A stretch of DNA of 64,000 nucleotides from CAWHJB01 sp963698715 (GCA_963698715.1 CAVORW010000002.1:310001-374000), one strand, 5' to 3'. Counted from the first letter of the stretch, positions 16,806-25,468 are shown. Notes: a model not told the origin generated them from the sequence alone. Numbers and translations are program-made.

Positions 16806-17840
16806 ATGGACAAAAAAAAAACCGCATCAAAGATAGCAAACTAGACTGGCCAACTACAGTTGGGATTCTCTACAGTCACGTTCGCCGGGAAGATTTTCCG
16901 ACTGAAGCGCAGTACATCACCGAGAAAGATGCCGAGTATGATGCCCATGTCATTGGCGAGTATCTGGGCACCTTTGGGCTGGATGTGCGCCTGTACCCGG
17001 GCGATCCAGAGCTCGCGCAGCGCCTGCGCCAGGACCAGCCGCAAATACTTTTTAACCTGGTTGACTCGGTCAAGGGCAAGGAAAACCTGGCTGCTGCTAT
17101 CCCGGGCGTGCTGGAACTGCTGGATATCCCCTACACCGGCGCCAACATGCTGGGGATGGCCCTGGATACCAATAAGTTCTTCATCAAAGAGCTGCTGCAG
17201 CGCAATGGTTTGCCAGTCCCAATTTTTCAGCTTTTCACCTCCCCAAACGATTACCTGGATCCCACCCTGCGTTTTCCGGTCATCTCAAAATTAAACGCCA
17301 TCCACGGTTCAGTCGAGATCACCGCCGAGGCTGTTTCAGATAATGAAAAGCAGCTTCGCAAGCGCTTGCGTAAATTGATCCGCATTTACAACCAGCCCGT
17401 ATTGGTGGAAGAGTTCGTCGGACGGCGCGAAATCACCGCTATCCTGCTGGAAGGCAATCGCAAAAAGGTTTACCTGGCAGAGAAAATCTTCCGGCATGCC
17501 GAAGGGCCCTACGTTTATTTAACCTTTGACGACCAGTGGCTGACGGAAATGAACGCGGCGTTCTACTACCAGCCTTACCGGGACCCGGTGCTGAGCGAGA
17601 TGGTTCGCAAGGCTTTCGATGTGGCCCATATGGGTGATTACGGCAAATTCGATATTCGGCTCGATGAAGCCGGGCGTTATTATTTTATCGATTCGAACTG
17701 CAACCCTGCTCTTGGCCCCAAGGAATTGGATGTGGCAATTGCCAAGATCCTGGACCTGTACGGAGTTCTCGTTTTACGAGCTGCTCAAACGCCTGGTGCT
17801 GAACACCGTGCGGGACAGGGTACAGGTGGCAGCGGGTTAA
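16806..17840 (+). CDS. D-Ala-D-Ala ligase-like ATP-grasp ligase, frame broken twice
   Basis: The protein would be about 344 residues, normal for Ddl-type ligases. Marks are the N-terminal PTTVGILYSHV strand, FNLVDSVKGKENLAAAIPGV, the lid lysine region ISKLNAIHGS, VEEFVGRREITAILL and the metal-binding YYFIDSNCNPALGPKE (Ddl proteins have E-x-N here). The ATG at 16806 has GAGAGG about six bases upstream and runs straight into an A10 tract (16812-16821). One extra A, or a -1 slip, is needed to enter the long frame. Near 17764-17770 one extra T pushes the frame off; ignoring it gives the normal end SFYELLKRLVLNTVRD and a stop at 17838. The two errors cancel in length. The substrate need not be D-Ala. 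Confidence 0.75.
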
Positions 17841-17910
17841 AATTTTCTGACCGAACACCAAATCTACAAACTTTGAGTGCTCCCATGCATAACTCGTTTT
17901 TGCATCGGTG

Positions 17911-18083
17911 TATAATACGGCTTTTAGAAGCACAAAATGCTTGCGGTTTGTTATTGCATAAGCGTTGTGCTTCCCTGATCCGGCCTCACCCAAAAAAGGG
18001 GCTTTGGGGAATCTTGTGATGGGGGTACCATCTCAGAGAGTCCCAAAGAACCATAATTTCAATATGATGAAAGGGAAAACCCT
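17911..18083 (+). promoter_or_regulatory. Long structured leader of the terC gene
   Basis: TATAAT stands at 17911-17916, 168 bases before the terC start, with no good -35 box. GAAGCACAA (17930-17938) pairs with TTGTGCTTC (17965-17973) around an inner TGCTTGC/GCATAAGC pairing. Further on, CTTTGGG (18003-18009) pairs with CCCAAAG (18043-18049), enclosing a GATGG/CCATC hairpin (18019-18033). terC genes are often controlled by the Mn2+-sensing yybP-ykoY riboswitch, but I do not see its conserved bases. The first hairpin could equally be the terminator of the ligase gene. Confidence 0.4.
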
Positions 18084-18836
18084 ATGGAGTGGTTAGCTGA
18101 TCCGCAGATTTGGATTGCATTTATTACGCTTGTAGCGCTTGAGCTTGTACTCGGTGTGGACAACGTCATCTTTATTTCGATCCTGGCGGGTAAACTCCCT
18201 GTTAGCCAGCAAAAGCGTGCGCGCCGAACCGGCCTTGCACTGGCTGTGATCTCACGTATCTTGCTGCTTTTTTCGCTCTCATGGATCATTGGTCTTACCG
18301 AGCCGCTCTTCTCGGTGCTTAATTTCGAGATCGCTGGGAGAGATATTGTCCTTTTCCTGGGGGGTTTGTTCCTGCTGGGCAAGGCCACCAGCGAGATTCA
18401 CCAAAAGCTGGAGGGCATGGAGGGGCACGCCTCGGCTCGGGTTGCGCCGTCGTTTGCTGGCGTGATGGTGCAGGTGCTGCTCCTGGATGTGGTTTTTTCG
18501 TTGGATTCGGTTATCACAGCCGTAGGCATGGTGGACGAACTGCCAGTCATGGTCGCCGCGGTGCTCGTTGCGGCTGGCAGTATGATTGCATTGGCCGATG
18601 TTCTCGGCGAGTTCGTAGAACGCCATCCCACAGTTAAGATGCTGGCGCTGTCGTTTCTACTGCTCATCGGCTTTACTCTGGTGGTTGAGAGCCTGCATCA
18701 GCATATCCCCAAGGGTTACATTTATTTCGCAATGGGATTTTCGGTGTTCGTGGAGATGCTCAACCTGCGGTTGAGGAAAGCCCGTTCACCGATAGAACTT
18801 CACAAGCCTTATGTTGGTGAAGTTGCCGAATCATGA
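18084..18836 (+). CDS. TerC-family integral membrane protein
   Basis: This 250-residue protein has seven or so membrane segments and the TerC signature ELVLGVDNVIFISILAGKLP at residues 16-35. The repeat of the motif is LLDVVFSLDSVITAVGMV near 135-152. The Asp residues within the two membrane motifs are conserved in the family. TerC proteins are linked to tellurite resistance and, in studied bacteria, to Mn2+ efflux or loading of exported enzymes. AAAGGGAAA lies close before the ATG. The gene is alone and has a long leader. Confidence 0.92.
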   Translation: MEWLADPQIWIAFITLVALELVLGVDNVIFISILAGKLPVSQQKRARRTGLALAVISRILLLFSLSWIIGLTEPLFSVLNFEIAGRDIVLFLGGLFLLGKATSEIHQKLEGMEGHASARVAPSFAGVMVQVLLLDVVFSLDSVITAVGMVDELPVMVAAVLVAAGSMIALADVLGEFVERHPTVKMLALSFLLLIGFTLVVESLHQHIPKGYIYFAMGFSVFVEMLNLRLRKARSPIELHKPYVGEVAES

Positions 18837-18963
18837 AGCCAACCTGGCTGACTGGGGTAAATTCAGCGGTATTCTCGTCGAGGTGCTGTGCTCTACAGAT
18901 GGCGGTTTGGGTGCTTCGGCAGCTATGCAGGTGCTGAGCCGGCTCAAGCTCACACTGCTAATC

Positions 18964-20577
18964 CTAAAACAAATCCCAGATCTCCCTGTCCTCCATCGCC
19001 CAGGTTGGATAACTCTCTCCCAGGATGAAGCGCCGGGCATACAGTTCGGCCAGACGGGCATAGCGCTCGCCGGCGCTTTCTGCCAACCGGTAGAGCAGGG
19101 CAACCTGAGCCGCGTCAGCCAGCCGGCGCAAGGCATCTTTGGCCTGCCACTGGGCCTCAGCTGGCGCCTGCCGGCTGAGATCCGCCAGGGTGTTTTCCAG
19201 GGCATGTAGGGCCGCGCCGGCAGATGGAGAGGCGGTGCCCTGCAGCAGCGGCACGAACTCGTCCAGAAAAGCCTCATGAGCACCCTTCTTGTGCATAGCC
19301 TCCAGCATATCCAGAGCCTGGATATTAGAGGTCCCCTCCCAGATGGCGGTCACCAGAGCCTCACGGTGCAGGCGAGCCATGGGATATTCGTCCAGAAAGC
19401 CGAGACCGCCGAAGATCTCCATCCCCAGGCGGGTGAGGTGGTCACTGTGCTCGGCGGTGCGATTTTTGGCCAGGTGTGACAGGAAACGAGCATAGTGGTA
19501 TTCGGATGAATAGGGTGGGGTCTGCTTCCAGGAGCGGTCGAAGGCCTGGATGGCGTGGAAAACTAGAGCCAGCCCGGCGGCGGTGCGGACGGCAAAATCG
19601 GTCAGATCGTGGCGCATCAGGGGGTGTTCATCCAGCTTATTGCCGAAGGCTGAGCGGCAGGCGGCCCGATAGGCGGATTCCAGGTGAGCCTTGCGGGCCA
19701 AGCCCATGGCGCCGATAGCGTTGGCCAGGCGCGAGACGGTCAGGTTCTCCAGTGTGTAATAGATTCCCAGCTCCGCCTCCCCGATCAGGAAAGCTTGCGC
19801 TGCGTCCATCTCGACCTCGCCGGTAGGTACCGCACGGGTGGCGCTCTTGGCCTTCAGCCGCCTGATCTGGAAGTTTAGCCGCCGTCTGCTTTCTGACTGG
19901 TGGCTATCGTCCAGCCGCGGCACCAGGAATAGGGCGAGGCCTTTGGGGCCGGACGGGGCGCCTTGCGGGCGGGCGGTCACAATGGCCAGGTCGGCCAGAC
20001 CGGCGTTGCTGGCGAAGTATTTTTCTTGTCCGTACAACCGCCAGCCGCCGTCTTCTCGACGAGCCAGGGTGGTATTGGCGCCCAGGTCACTGCCGCCCTG
20101 GGTCTCAGTCATCCAGGTCGCCCCCCACAGGTCGCCAGAGAGCAACCCGGCCAGCCAGCTGGTGTGTTCGGGAGCATATTTGTGAATGGCATAGGCCGTC
20201 TGGTTGGTGACAATCAATGAGCAGTACAGACCTGGGTCCGCCAGCAGGTAGCCGTAGGCGTAGTGCAGGTGCCATGAGCCACCCTCGTATGGCGGGCGGT
20301 TGATAAAGGCCATCTCTTTCAGCAGACGGGCATGGGCAGGGAGCAAGCGAGCGCGGTCGATGCGTTCGCCCTGAGCGTCGTGCATCACAAGCACCGGCTG
20401 GGCGGCGCGGTCGATTTCAGCCGCCAGAGCGTAGGCTTCACCGCCTGCCAGCGCGCCGAAGCGCTCCAGGTCCATCGCATGATGCGGCAGGTCGGGCCAG
20501 TATTGCAGCAGGATGGCGCTCAAGTCTGGCTCGAGCAGCCAGTGGTTTTTGCCATAAGCATAGGATTGGTATTGCAT
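18964..20577 (-). CDS. Acyl-CoA dehydrogenase-family flavoprotein, AidB-like
   Basis: This 537-residue protein has the AidB-type layout: an N-terminal extension (QSYAYGKNHW), then the acyl-CoA dehydrogenase core. FAD-contacting blocks are visible as GATWMTETQGGSDLGANTT near residues 152-170 and RLYGQEKYFASNAGLADL. The C-terminal helical domain has GGLGFLDEYPMARLHREA and AIWEGTSNIQALD, with the Glu at the usual position of that motif. AidB-like proteins respond to alkylation or act on unknown acyl-CoA substrates. AAGGAGGG precedes the ATG. It is divergent from the methyltransferase gene and has no partner genes. Confidence 0.88.
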   Translation of the reverse strand: MQYQSYAYGKNHWLLEPDLSAILLQYWPDLPHHAMDLERFGALAGGEAYALAAEIDRAAQPVLVMHDAQGERIDRARLLPAHARLLKEMAFINRPPYEGGSWHLHYAYGYLLADPGLYCSLIVTNQTAYAIHKYAPEHTSWLAGLLSGDLWGATWMTETQGGSDLGANTTLARREDGGWRLYGQEKYFASNAGLADLAIVTARPQGAPSGPKGLALFLVPRLDDSHQSESRRRLNFQIRRLKAKSATRAVPTGEVEMDAAQAFLIGEAELGIYYTLENLTVSRLANAIGAMGLARKAHLESAYRAACRSAFGNKLDEHPLMRHDLTDFAVRTAAGLALVFHAIQAFDRSWKQTPPYSSEYHYARFLSHLAKNRTAEHSDHLTRLGMEIFGGLGFLDEYPMARLHREALVTAIWEGTSNIQALDMLEAMHKKGAHEAFLDEFVPLLQGTASPSAGAALHALENTLADLSRQAPAEAQWQAKDALRRLADAAQVALLYRLAESAGERYARLAELYARRFILGESYPTWAMEDREIWDLF

Positions 20578-20769
20578 AAATTCCCTCCTTGCGAAATTTC
20601 CTTTGCTTTGCTAGTTCGATCATACCTCAGAAAACAATAATTTAATGTGCGTAAATATGGGATAAGTGTCCCCATAAGCAGCCAAATCGCCCTTGAACTC
20701 GGCATGCTGAAGAGCGAGCCGGGGTGGGGGGAGACTGCCCACCTGACCAGGTTATATTCCCATCTACAG

Positions 20770-20824
20770 GATAGAACAATATCCCGCCATCCAGCCGGTG
20801 TGCTCGGCTGGATGATGTTCTATC
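20770..20824. promoter_or_regulatory. Two-part hairpin in the gap ahead of the methyltransferase gene
   Basis: GATAGAACA (20770-20778) pairs with TGTTCTATC (20816-20824). Inside, CATCCAGCC (20788-20796) pairs with GGCTGGATG (20806-20814), leaving an asymmetric bulge of nine bases on the left. It lies in the 313-base divergent gap, 67 bases before the ATG at 20891. It may be a leader structure. I see nothing else in the gap. Confidence 0.45.
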
Positions 20825-20890
20825 ATCTAAAGCACGATGGCAAGCACCCCGATCCTCCCGACCGATAATCTCTGGGAGACAGGAACAACG

Positions 20891-21562
20891 ATGCAAACCA
20901 GCACCTATGAACCCCCACCTCTAGAAGTTAAATTGACCCTGGCTTTAGGCCTGACCGTGCTCAGCCCATACTACCGCAGTTTTGCCAATAGCCTGCACCT
21001 GGATGACGATGAGCGCGTCCTTGATTTTGGCTCCGGTTCGGGTATGTGCTCCCGGCATACTGCGGCCCGCTTGCAGCGCGGTGGGCGCCTCGATTGTGTA
21101 GATATTTCGAGCGCATGGCAGGTAGTCATTCGCAGGACCCTGCGGCGCTACGCCAACGTTGACTACTATCTCGGCCGAATCACCGAACTCGGCCTGCCTG
21201 ATGCTGGCTACGATCTGATTGTCATTCATTTTGTCTTGCACGATATCCCCGCCCACGAACGTCCGGCGATCATCCAGGTCCTGGGGCGCAAGCTCAAGCC
21301 TGGGGGACGCCTGGTGCTGCGTGAGCCTCAGGGTGAGGGCTTAACCCCCCAAGAACTGGACCAGATCGCAGCTGCGGCCGGACTCCTGCAAACTGCCTTT
21401 ACAGCCCATAAAACTGCAATTGGGGCAGTCTACGATATCTGCTACACGCAAAAAAGGATAAACCATGAAAACCTTTGCCCGCCAACACCCTGTATGGACC
21501 TTCCTGTTGATCAACTTTGCCTGGACATGGCTGTTCTGGCTGGCCGCGGTTCCCTACCGTGA
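20891..21562 (+). CDS. Class I SAM-dependent methyltransferase
   Basis: The start ATG at 20891 (MQTSTYEPPP) follows GGAGACAGGAA; an upstream in-frame ATG lacks a site. The SAM-binding motif is VLDFGSGSGMCSRHTA near residues 43-58, followed by VDISSAW and VIHFVLHDI. The substrate is unknown. The frame as given runs 98 bases into the next gene. At the A6 run 21450-21455, removing one A gives C-Y-T-Q-K-G and TAA at 21459-21461, a 189-residue protein whose stop lies three bases before the next ATG. That shorter form is the likelier product. Confidence 0.75.
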   Translation: MQTSTYEPPPLEVKLTLALGLTVLSPYYRSFANSLHLDDDERVLDFGSGSGMCSRHTAARLQRGGRLDCVDISSAWQVVIRRTLRRYANVDYYLGRITELGLPDAGYDLIVIHFVLHDIPAHERPAIIQVLGRKLKPGGRLVLREPQGEGLTPQELDQIAAAAGLLQTAFTAHKTAIGAVYDICYTQKRINHENLCPPTPCMDLPVDQLCLDMAVLAGRGSLP

Positions 21563-22535
21563 GCAGTCCCTGCTGGTGATGGGCCTTGTTATGATCGGTG
21601 GTTTCGGACCAGCCATCGGCGGAGTCCTGACCCTCGGCTTTAAGAACAGTCTAACATTGAATCTGTCACCCAATAAGCTGGCAGTTATGGCTGGCGGCTC
21701 GCTGCTGATCTTGGGTTTGATGGTCCTGCGCTACATGGTAGGCAATGTCCCAAGCTTCAATACATTGGCTTCCGATCTGACCCTCAGCACACCGGTGGTA
21801 GCGACAGCCCTGGCTGCTAGCCTGGTCGGCGGCTGGGTATATTCCAGCGCCTTCTCGCGTCACCCGGATATCCGCACCCGGATGGCTTCGATCCTGCCCT
21901 GGCGGATGCCGCTGGGCTGGACCTTGCTGGCGGTGTTCTTTTACCCGGTCTTGATCCTGGTCGCCTGGGGATTGAGCGTCTTATTAGGCGCGCGGGTCGA
22001 ATATCCCGGACTGTGGGGCCAGCCCTTGCTGGAGGTTTTGCCGCTTTATGCCCTGACCTTTGCACTTACACTCGTAGCCCAGGGCGGCAACGAGGAGCCC
22101 GGTTGGCGAGGTCTGATGCAGCCTGAGCTGCAAAAGCGCTTTAACCCGTTGGTGGCGGCAGTGTTTGTCTCGCTGGCCTGGTCGTTATGGCATCTACCGC
22201 TTTACTTGAACGGATTCTATCCCGGCGACCTGGCTGGTGGTATGCTGGGCGGCGGTGTTTTTCGAATATTTCTGGCGATTTTTCTGGCCTGGTTTTACAA
22301 CCGCTCAGGGGGCAACCTGTTCCTGATGATGGTGCTGCACACTTCCTTCAACTGGATGGTGAATTTCTTGCCGACTTCCGATCTCGGTTTGCTGGTCCTC
22401 TGGTTGGTGGTTGTGGTTATTGTGGTGATAAAAGACAAAATGTACCGGAAGCTGCCAGAAAAGTACGGCCCAGGAGAAGAACAACCTTTGTCTCGGACCA
22501 GCACTGTCCGTCCTCAGAAAGGGTATTCGGGTTAG
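21465..22535 (+). CDS. CPBP-family intramembrane metalloprotease
   Basis: This 356-residue membrane protein belongs to the CAAX-protease/bacteriocin-processing family (ABI/Rce1-like). Three active-site motifs are seen: EEPGWRG near residue 210, SLAWSLWHLPLY near 238 and LHTSFNWM near 290. The Glu pair, both His residues and the Asn are in place, so it should be active. Eight to nine hydrophobic segments flank them. AAAAGGA lies close upstream of the ATG and it is likely co-transcribed with the methyltransferase. Its TAG stop overlaps the TAA stop of the convergent minus-strand gene. Confidence 0.9.
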   Translation: MKTFARQHPVWTFLLINFAWTWLFWLAAVPYREQSLLVMGLVMIGGFGPAIGGVLTLGFKNSLTLNLSPNKLAVMAGGSLLILGLMVLRYMVGNVPSFNTLASDLTLSTPVVATALAASLVGGWVYSSAFSRHPDIRTRMASILPWRMPLGWTLLAVFFYPVLILVAWGLSVLLGARVEYPGLWGQPLLEVLPLYALTFALTLVAQGGNEEPGWRGLMQPELQKRFNPLVAAVFVSLAWSLWHLPLYLNGFYPGDLAGGMLGGGVFRIFLAIFLAWFYNRSGGNLFLMMVLHTSFNWMVNFLPTSDLGLLVLWLVVVVIVVIKDKMYRKLPEKYGPGEEQPLSRTSTVRPQKGYSG

Positions 22536-22857
22536 CTGAATTCATACACATCACAAAAAAAGTGCATATTCCCGTTTTTCAATTTTGCGGTGCCATTTAC
22601 TGCACCAGCTTTACCGTGAGTTGAAAAGTGTTGGATGGTCAGTTTCCCAACGCCATCATTATTGATTTGCGCCAGCGTCTCGGCCAGAGTGTCTTTTCCC
22701 TGGATCAGCCTTTGCCGATGATGTTCCAGCAAACATCTTCCGTCACACTGTCCAGGATCATGGCGATATCACTTACTGCCAGGGCGATGCTCACATTTTG
22801 GACGAAAAGGTTTTTGGGCGAGTTGCTGCAGTCTTCACTGGCGGTGATCTTTGCCAT
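22532..22857 (-). CDS. SnoaL/NTF2-like small protein, one base missing
   Basis: Starting from the ATG at 22857 (MAKITASEDC; AAGGAG nine bases upstream), the frame ends early after TEDVCWNIIGKG. Adding one A in the short A-run at 22711-22713 gives GKRLIQGKDTLAETLAQI and a normal SnoaL-like end, THGKAGAVNGTAKLK then FFCDVYEFS. The restored length is about 108 residues, typical of this fold. Proteins of this type bind or convert small molecules; no function can be named. Its stop overlaps the CPBP gene stop by four bases. Confidence 0.7.
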
Positions 22858-22898
22858 TGGTTGCGCTCCTTGTTTTATCGAATTTGTTCCTGGTAGTC

Positions 22899-23285
22899 TT
22901 ATTTTCGTTTTTTGCTTTTGGCGGATGCTTTTTCCAGGTTTTCCTGTACCCTGAAGGCCACAATTCGGGCGATTAAATCATATGGGATGGGCTGATCGAG
23001 CGGAAATTGAACCGAGCCTTTGGCGCCTTTGTAGGCACTTAGCTCGTCTTTGAATTTATCAATCCCGCTGGGGGTTGGGTAGAACCCGATATGCTTCTTA
23101 AAGGCAGCAAAATGCACTAAATTGCCTTCCAGCGTAAAAGTCGGGATTTGATAATTTATGGTCTCTTGCGCTTCCGGCGCGGCCGCCCGAATAATATTCC
23201 TGATTTGTTCTAAAATCTCCTGAACACCTGCCGGAAAACTGGCGATATAGGTATCGATTTTGTTGGGGGATTGATCGGTTGCCAT
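22899..23285 (-). CDS. DUF1801 family protein
   Basis: This 128-residue protein begins MATDQSPNKIDTYIASFP. AAGGAGA lies upstream of this ATG; a longer in-frame start has no site. The DUF1801 pattern is clear: EILEQIRNIIRAAAPEAQE, then INYQIPTFTLEGNLVHFAAFKKHIGFYPTP and a KGSVQFPLDQPIPY block. The family includes an iron-chaperone-like fold (YdhG) but has no settled role. The C-terminus is Lys-rich. It precedes the SnoaL-like gene on the same strand by 41 bases. Confidence 0.85.
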   Translation of the reverse strand: MATDQSPNKIDTYIASFPAGVQEILEQIRNIIRAAAPEAQETINYQIPTFTLEGNLVHFAAFKKHIGFYPTPSGIDKFKDELSAYKGAKGSVQFPLDQPIPYDLIARIVAFRVQENLEKASAKSKKRK

Positions 23286-23337
23286 TTTGTTATCTCCTTT
23301 TGCCTCAAGATTCCACCTGCAATTATACTTATTTAAG

Positions 23338-23367
23338 TTCACTTAAAAGCGACATTTTGGGTACAAT
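23338..23367 (+). promoter_or_regulatory. Promoter ahead of the DUF3592 gene, sharing a motif with the one at 24427
   Basis: TTCACT (23338-23343) and TACAAT (23362-23367) are 18 bases apart. The spacer holds GCGACATTTTGGG. The promoter at 24427 has nearly the same spacer, ACGACCATTTTGGG, in the same position relative to the -10 box. Confidence 0.5.
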
Positions 23368-23490
23368 TTAAGGGATTTATATGCTTGGCTGACGCCCCTA
23401 CGATAAGGATAAAATCGGTCAATAGATTCGCATCTCTATCTAGGGCGACCGCTTCAGCAATTCCCAATCAGGGTTGTTAAAGGATTGAAC

Positions 23491-24150
23491 ATGGAAAAGA
23501 AATATTCGGTCAGTACCGAGGACGGTGAAATTGTATCGATTGAGGTCGATGGGGTGCAGTACAGCAACCCAGGAGAGATCTCCGACCCCGAAGATCGCGC
23601 CGAGATCGAGAAGCTGCTTGCCGGATCGATGGATTCAGGCTTTGGTGATGATTTTGACCGCCAGTTTGAAGCAGATTTTCGCCAGCTGGAAAGCCAGTCA
23701 GTGAAATTCCCGTCTCTGATTTTAGGGATCTTCCTCACGGTGGCAGTCATCATGCTGGTCATCGCCGCAATTTCGGGGGTCAGTGCGGCCCGCAAGCAGG
23801 CCCGCGAGGAAAGCACCTCGGGCCAGGTAGTGGATATGGTGCTGCGCAGCTACCGGGATGCCGAAACGCAGGCCATCAATGAATATTATTATCCGGTGGT
23901 TGAATTCAGCCTGCCCGACGCGTCGCGTCGTACTGTCCAGTTATCTGAAGGGAGCTGGCCGGCGGCTTACGCCAAAGGCGATGCTGTCACTGTCCTATAC
24001 GACCCTCAGCGGCCAAATGATGCCCGTATCCAATCCACATCCAGCACGCTGCTGGCCTGGATACTGCCAGGCATCACCGGCCTGTTGGCGATCGCCTTTC
24101 TGGGGGCCACGTTCCTCGTCCACTGGATTACCAAACCCGAACCTACGTAG
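23491..24150 (+). CDS. DUF3592-type membrane protein
   Basis: The start ATG at 23491 (MEKKYSVSTEDG) has AAAGGA seven bases before it. The 219-residue product has an acidic soluble N-terminus (about 70 residues) and a membrane segment (ILGIFLTVAVIMLVIAAI, near 78-95). An outside DUF3592-like beta region follows, with YYYPVVEFSLPDASRRTVQL and AYAKGDAVTVLYDPQRPNDA, then a second membrane segment near the end. DUF3592 proteins have no known function; the VLYDP-P-A pattern is their hallmark. Confidence 0.8.
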   Translation: MEKKYSVSTEDGEIVSIEVDGVQYSNPGEISDPEDRAEIEKLLAGSMDSGFGDDFDRQFEADFRQLESQSVKFPSLILGIFLTVAVIMLVIAAISGVSAARKQAREESTSGQVVDMVLRSYRDAETQAINEYYYPVVEFSLPDASRRTVQLSEGSWPAAYAKGDAVTVLYDPQRPNDARIQSTSSTLLAWILPGITGLLAIAFLGATFLVHWITKPEPT

Positions 24151-24155
24151 ATCAA

Positions 24156-24314
24156 ATGGAGCGCTTATATGTTGCTGGAAAACAAGAGGCCGTGATTTAC
24201 GGGGCTGCAACGCTGGCTGATGTTGGCAATGTGGCCGCCTTTGTGGCCTCCGATCTGGCCCGCACCGTGACCGCCACTGAGGTCAATATATCCTGTGGTG
24301 CGATCATTGATTAA
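24156..24314 (+). pseudogene. C-terminal remnant of a short-chain dehydrogenase/reductase
   Basis: Fifty-two codons read M-E-R-L-Y-V, then AATLADVGNVAAFVASDLAR and TEVNISCGAIID with a TAA at 24312-24314. This is the end of an SDR-family reductase: the helix that sets VAxFVASDxA and the closing VN-x-x-G-A-x-x-D strand. The Rossmann fold and Tyr-x-x-x-Lys site are absent and nothing upstream supplies them, so this is a leftover. It begins only five bases after the DUF3592 stop. Confidence 0.7.
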
Positions 24315-24426
24315 TGAGCATATGTAAAAGACTTTTTTTGAAATTGATAGATTAATGACCTCTCCAGATCAGGCAATTTGGCGAAAAGGCTTGCGAGTAC
24401 AGGTGCAACCAAATTAGAACAAATGT

Positions 24427-24455
24427 TTGACTAAAACGACCATTTTGGGTATAAT
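24427..24455 (+). promoter_or_regulatory. Promoter of the VOC/DinB gene pair
   Basis: TTGACT (24427-24432) and TATAAT (24450-24455) are 17 bases apart, a near-consensus sigma70-type promoter. It lies 58 bases before the VOC start. It shares the CGAC-ATTTTGGG spacer with the promoter at 23338. Confidence 0.75.
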
Positions 24456-24512
24456 TATCTTGTCCTATCGAATCCCAGACAGGGGCAGCAGTGCCGAATT
24501 GGAGGCCACGGG

Positions 24513-24911
24513 ATGCAAAAAATCACAACTTTTTTAATGTTCGTCGGCCAGGCTGAAAAAGCCATGAACTTCTATATATCCATTTTCGAGCATTCTAGGA
24601 TCACGCAGCTCAGGCGTTATGGGCCGGGCGAAGCGGGTGAAGAGGGCCAAGTCATGCATGCTACTTTCAACCTGGCTGGCCAGGATTTCATGTGCATTGA
24701 TAGCAACGTCCAGCATGACTTCACCTTTACCCCGGCCATGTCGCTATATGTCAATTGTAAAAATGAGGCGGAAATTGACGCGCTTTTCGACAAGTTATCA
24801 CAAGGCGGAGAAGTTCTCATGCCCTTGGAACGTTATCCTTTCAGTGATAAATTCGGCTGGTGCGCGGATCGATTTGGAGTCTCCTGGCAGCTAAACCTGG
24901 CCAAAACCTGA
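24513..24911 (+). CDS. PhnB-type VOC-superfamily protein
   Basis: This 132-residue protein has the glyoxalase/VOC fold of the PhnB (3-demethylubiquinone-9 methyltransferase-like) subgroup. Marks are KITTFLMFVGQAEKAMNFY, then SLYVNCKNEAEIDALF and the closing DKFGWCADRFGVSWQL motif. The name inherited by the family does not describe a known reaction. GGAGG lies before the ATG at a good distance. It is followed by a DinB-like gene 28 bases on, probably in one transcript from the promoter at 24427. Confidence 0.88.
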   Translation: MQKITTFLMFVGQAEKAMNFYISIFEHSRITQLRRYGPGEAGEEGQVMHATFNLAGQDFMCIDSNVQHDFTFTPAMSLYVNCKNEAEIDALFDKLSQGGEVLMPLERYPFSDKFGWCADRFGVSWQLNLAKT

Positions 24912-24939
24912 CCAGGCACTATCTAATCTTGGAGGATGC

Positions 24940-25413
24940 ATGACGGATCAAATTCAAGCGGAACATTTCACTAAGGCGTTATACCTGTTGCTCGATGAGG
25001 CTTTCGACAACGTGCACGGTATTTTCTTGGATAAAGGCACTTCGATGTTCGAAACCCTGGCGACAATCTCAGCCGAAGAAGCCTCGGTACCGGTGGGCGG
25101 CAAATGTGCCACCCTGGCTGCGCAGGTGAAGCACGTGGCTTTCTACCTGGATTTGACCGAGCGATCCGCACGCACAGGCGTAAATGAACAGGTCGATTGG
25201 GGCGAGATCTGGCGCACCACCAGCGCGGTCTCGCCTGACGAATGGGAGACATTAAAGGTGGAGCTGCGCAACAGCTATGAACGCATCATGGCGCTCATCC
25301 ACGACATGCCTACCTGGACCAGCGAGCGAGAGATTGGTGGGGCAATTGCAACGATTGTCCACAGTGCATATCATTTGGGAGAGATCCGGCAGGCGCTTTG
25401 TGTGCTGAAGTAG
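24940..25413 (+). CDS. DinB-family (four-helix bundle) protein
   Basis: This 157-residue helical protein fits the DinB/YfiT superfamily. Potential metal-ligand His residues stand in AAQVKHVAFYLD near residue 65 and IVHSAYHLGEIRQAL near 142-155, the usual positions. DinB-like proteins are metal-dependent thiol transferases or damage-inducible proteins of unclear activity. TTGGAGG precedes the ATG. Pairing with a VOC protein suggests a small-molecule stress role, which is an inference only. Confidence 0.82.
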   Translation: MTDQIQAEHFTKALYLLLDEAFDNVHGIFLDKGTSMFETLATISAEEASVPVGGKCATLAAQVKHVAFYLDLTERSARTGVNEQVDWGEIWRTTSAVSPDEWETLKVELRNSYERIMALIHDMPTWTSEREIGGAIATIVHSAYHLGEIRQALCVLK

Positions 25414-25468
25414 TCTGCCGGTCTACCCAAATGGAGCTGAAGGTGGCAACTATCCACAGGAGGATCTT

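Noticed and set aside
17930..17973. Hairpin with internal GC-rich pairing resembling an integron attC site
   Set aside because: The core GTTRRRY-type boxes are missing and there is no integrase or cassette array nearby.
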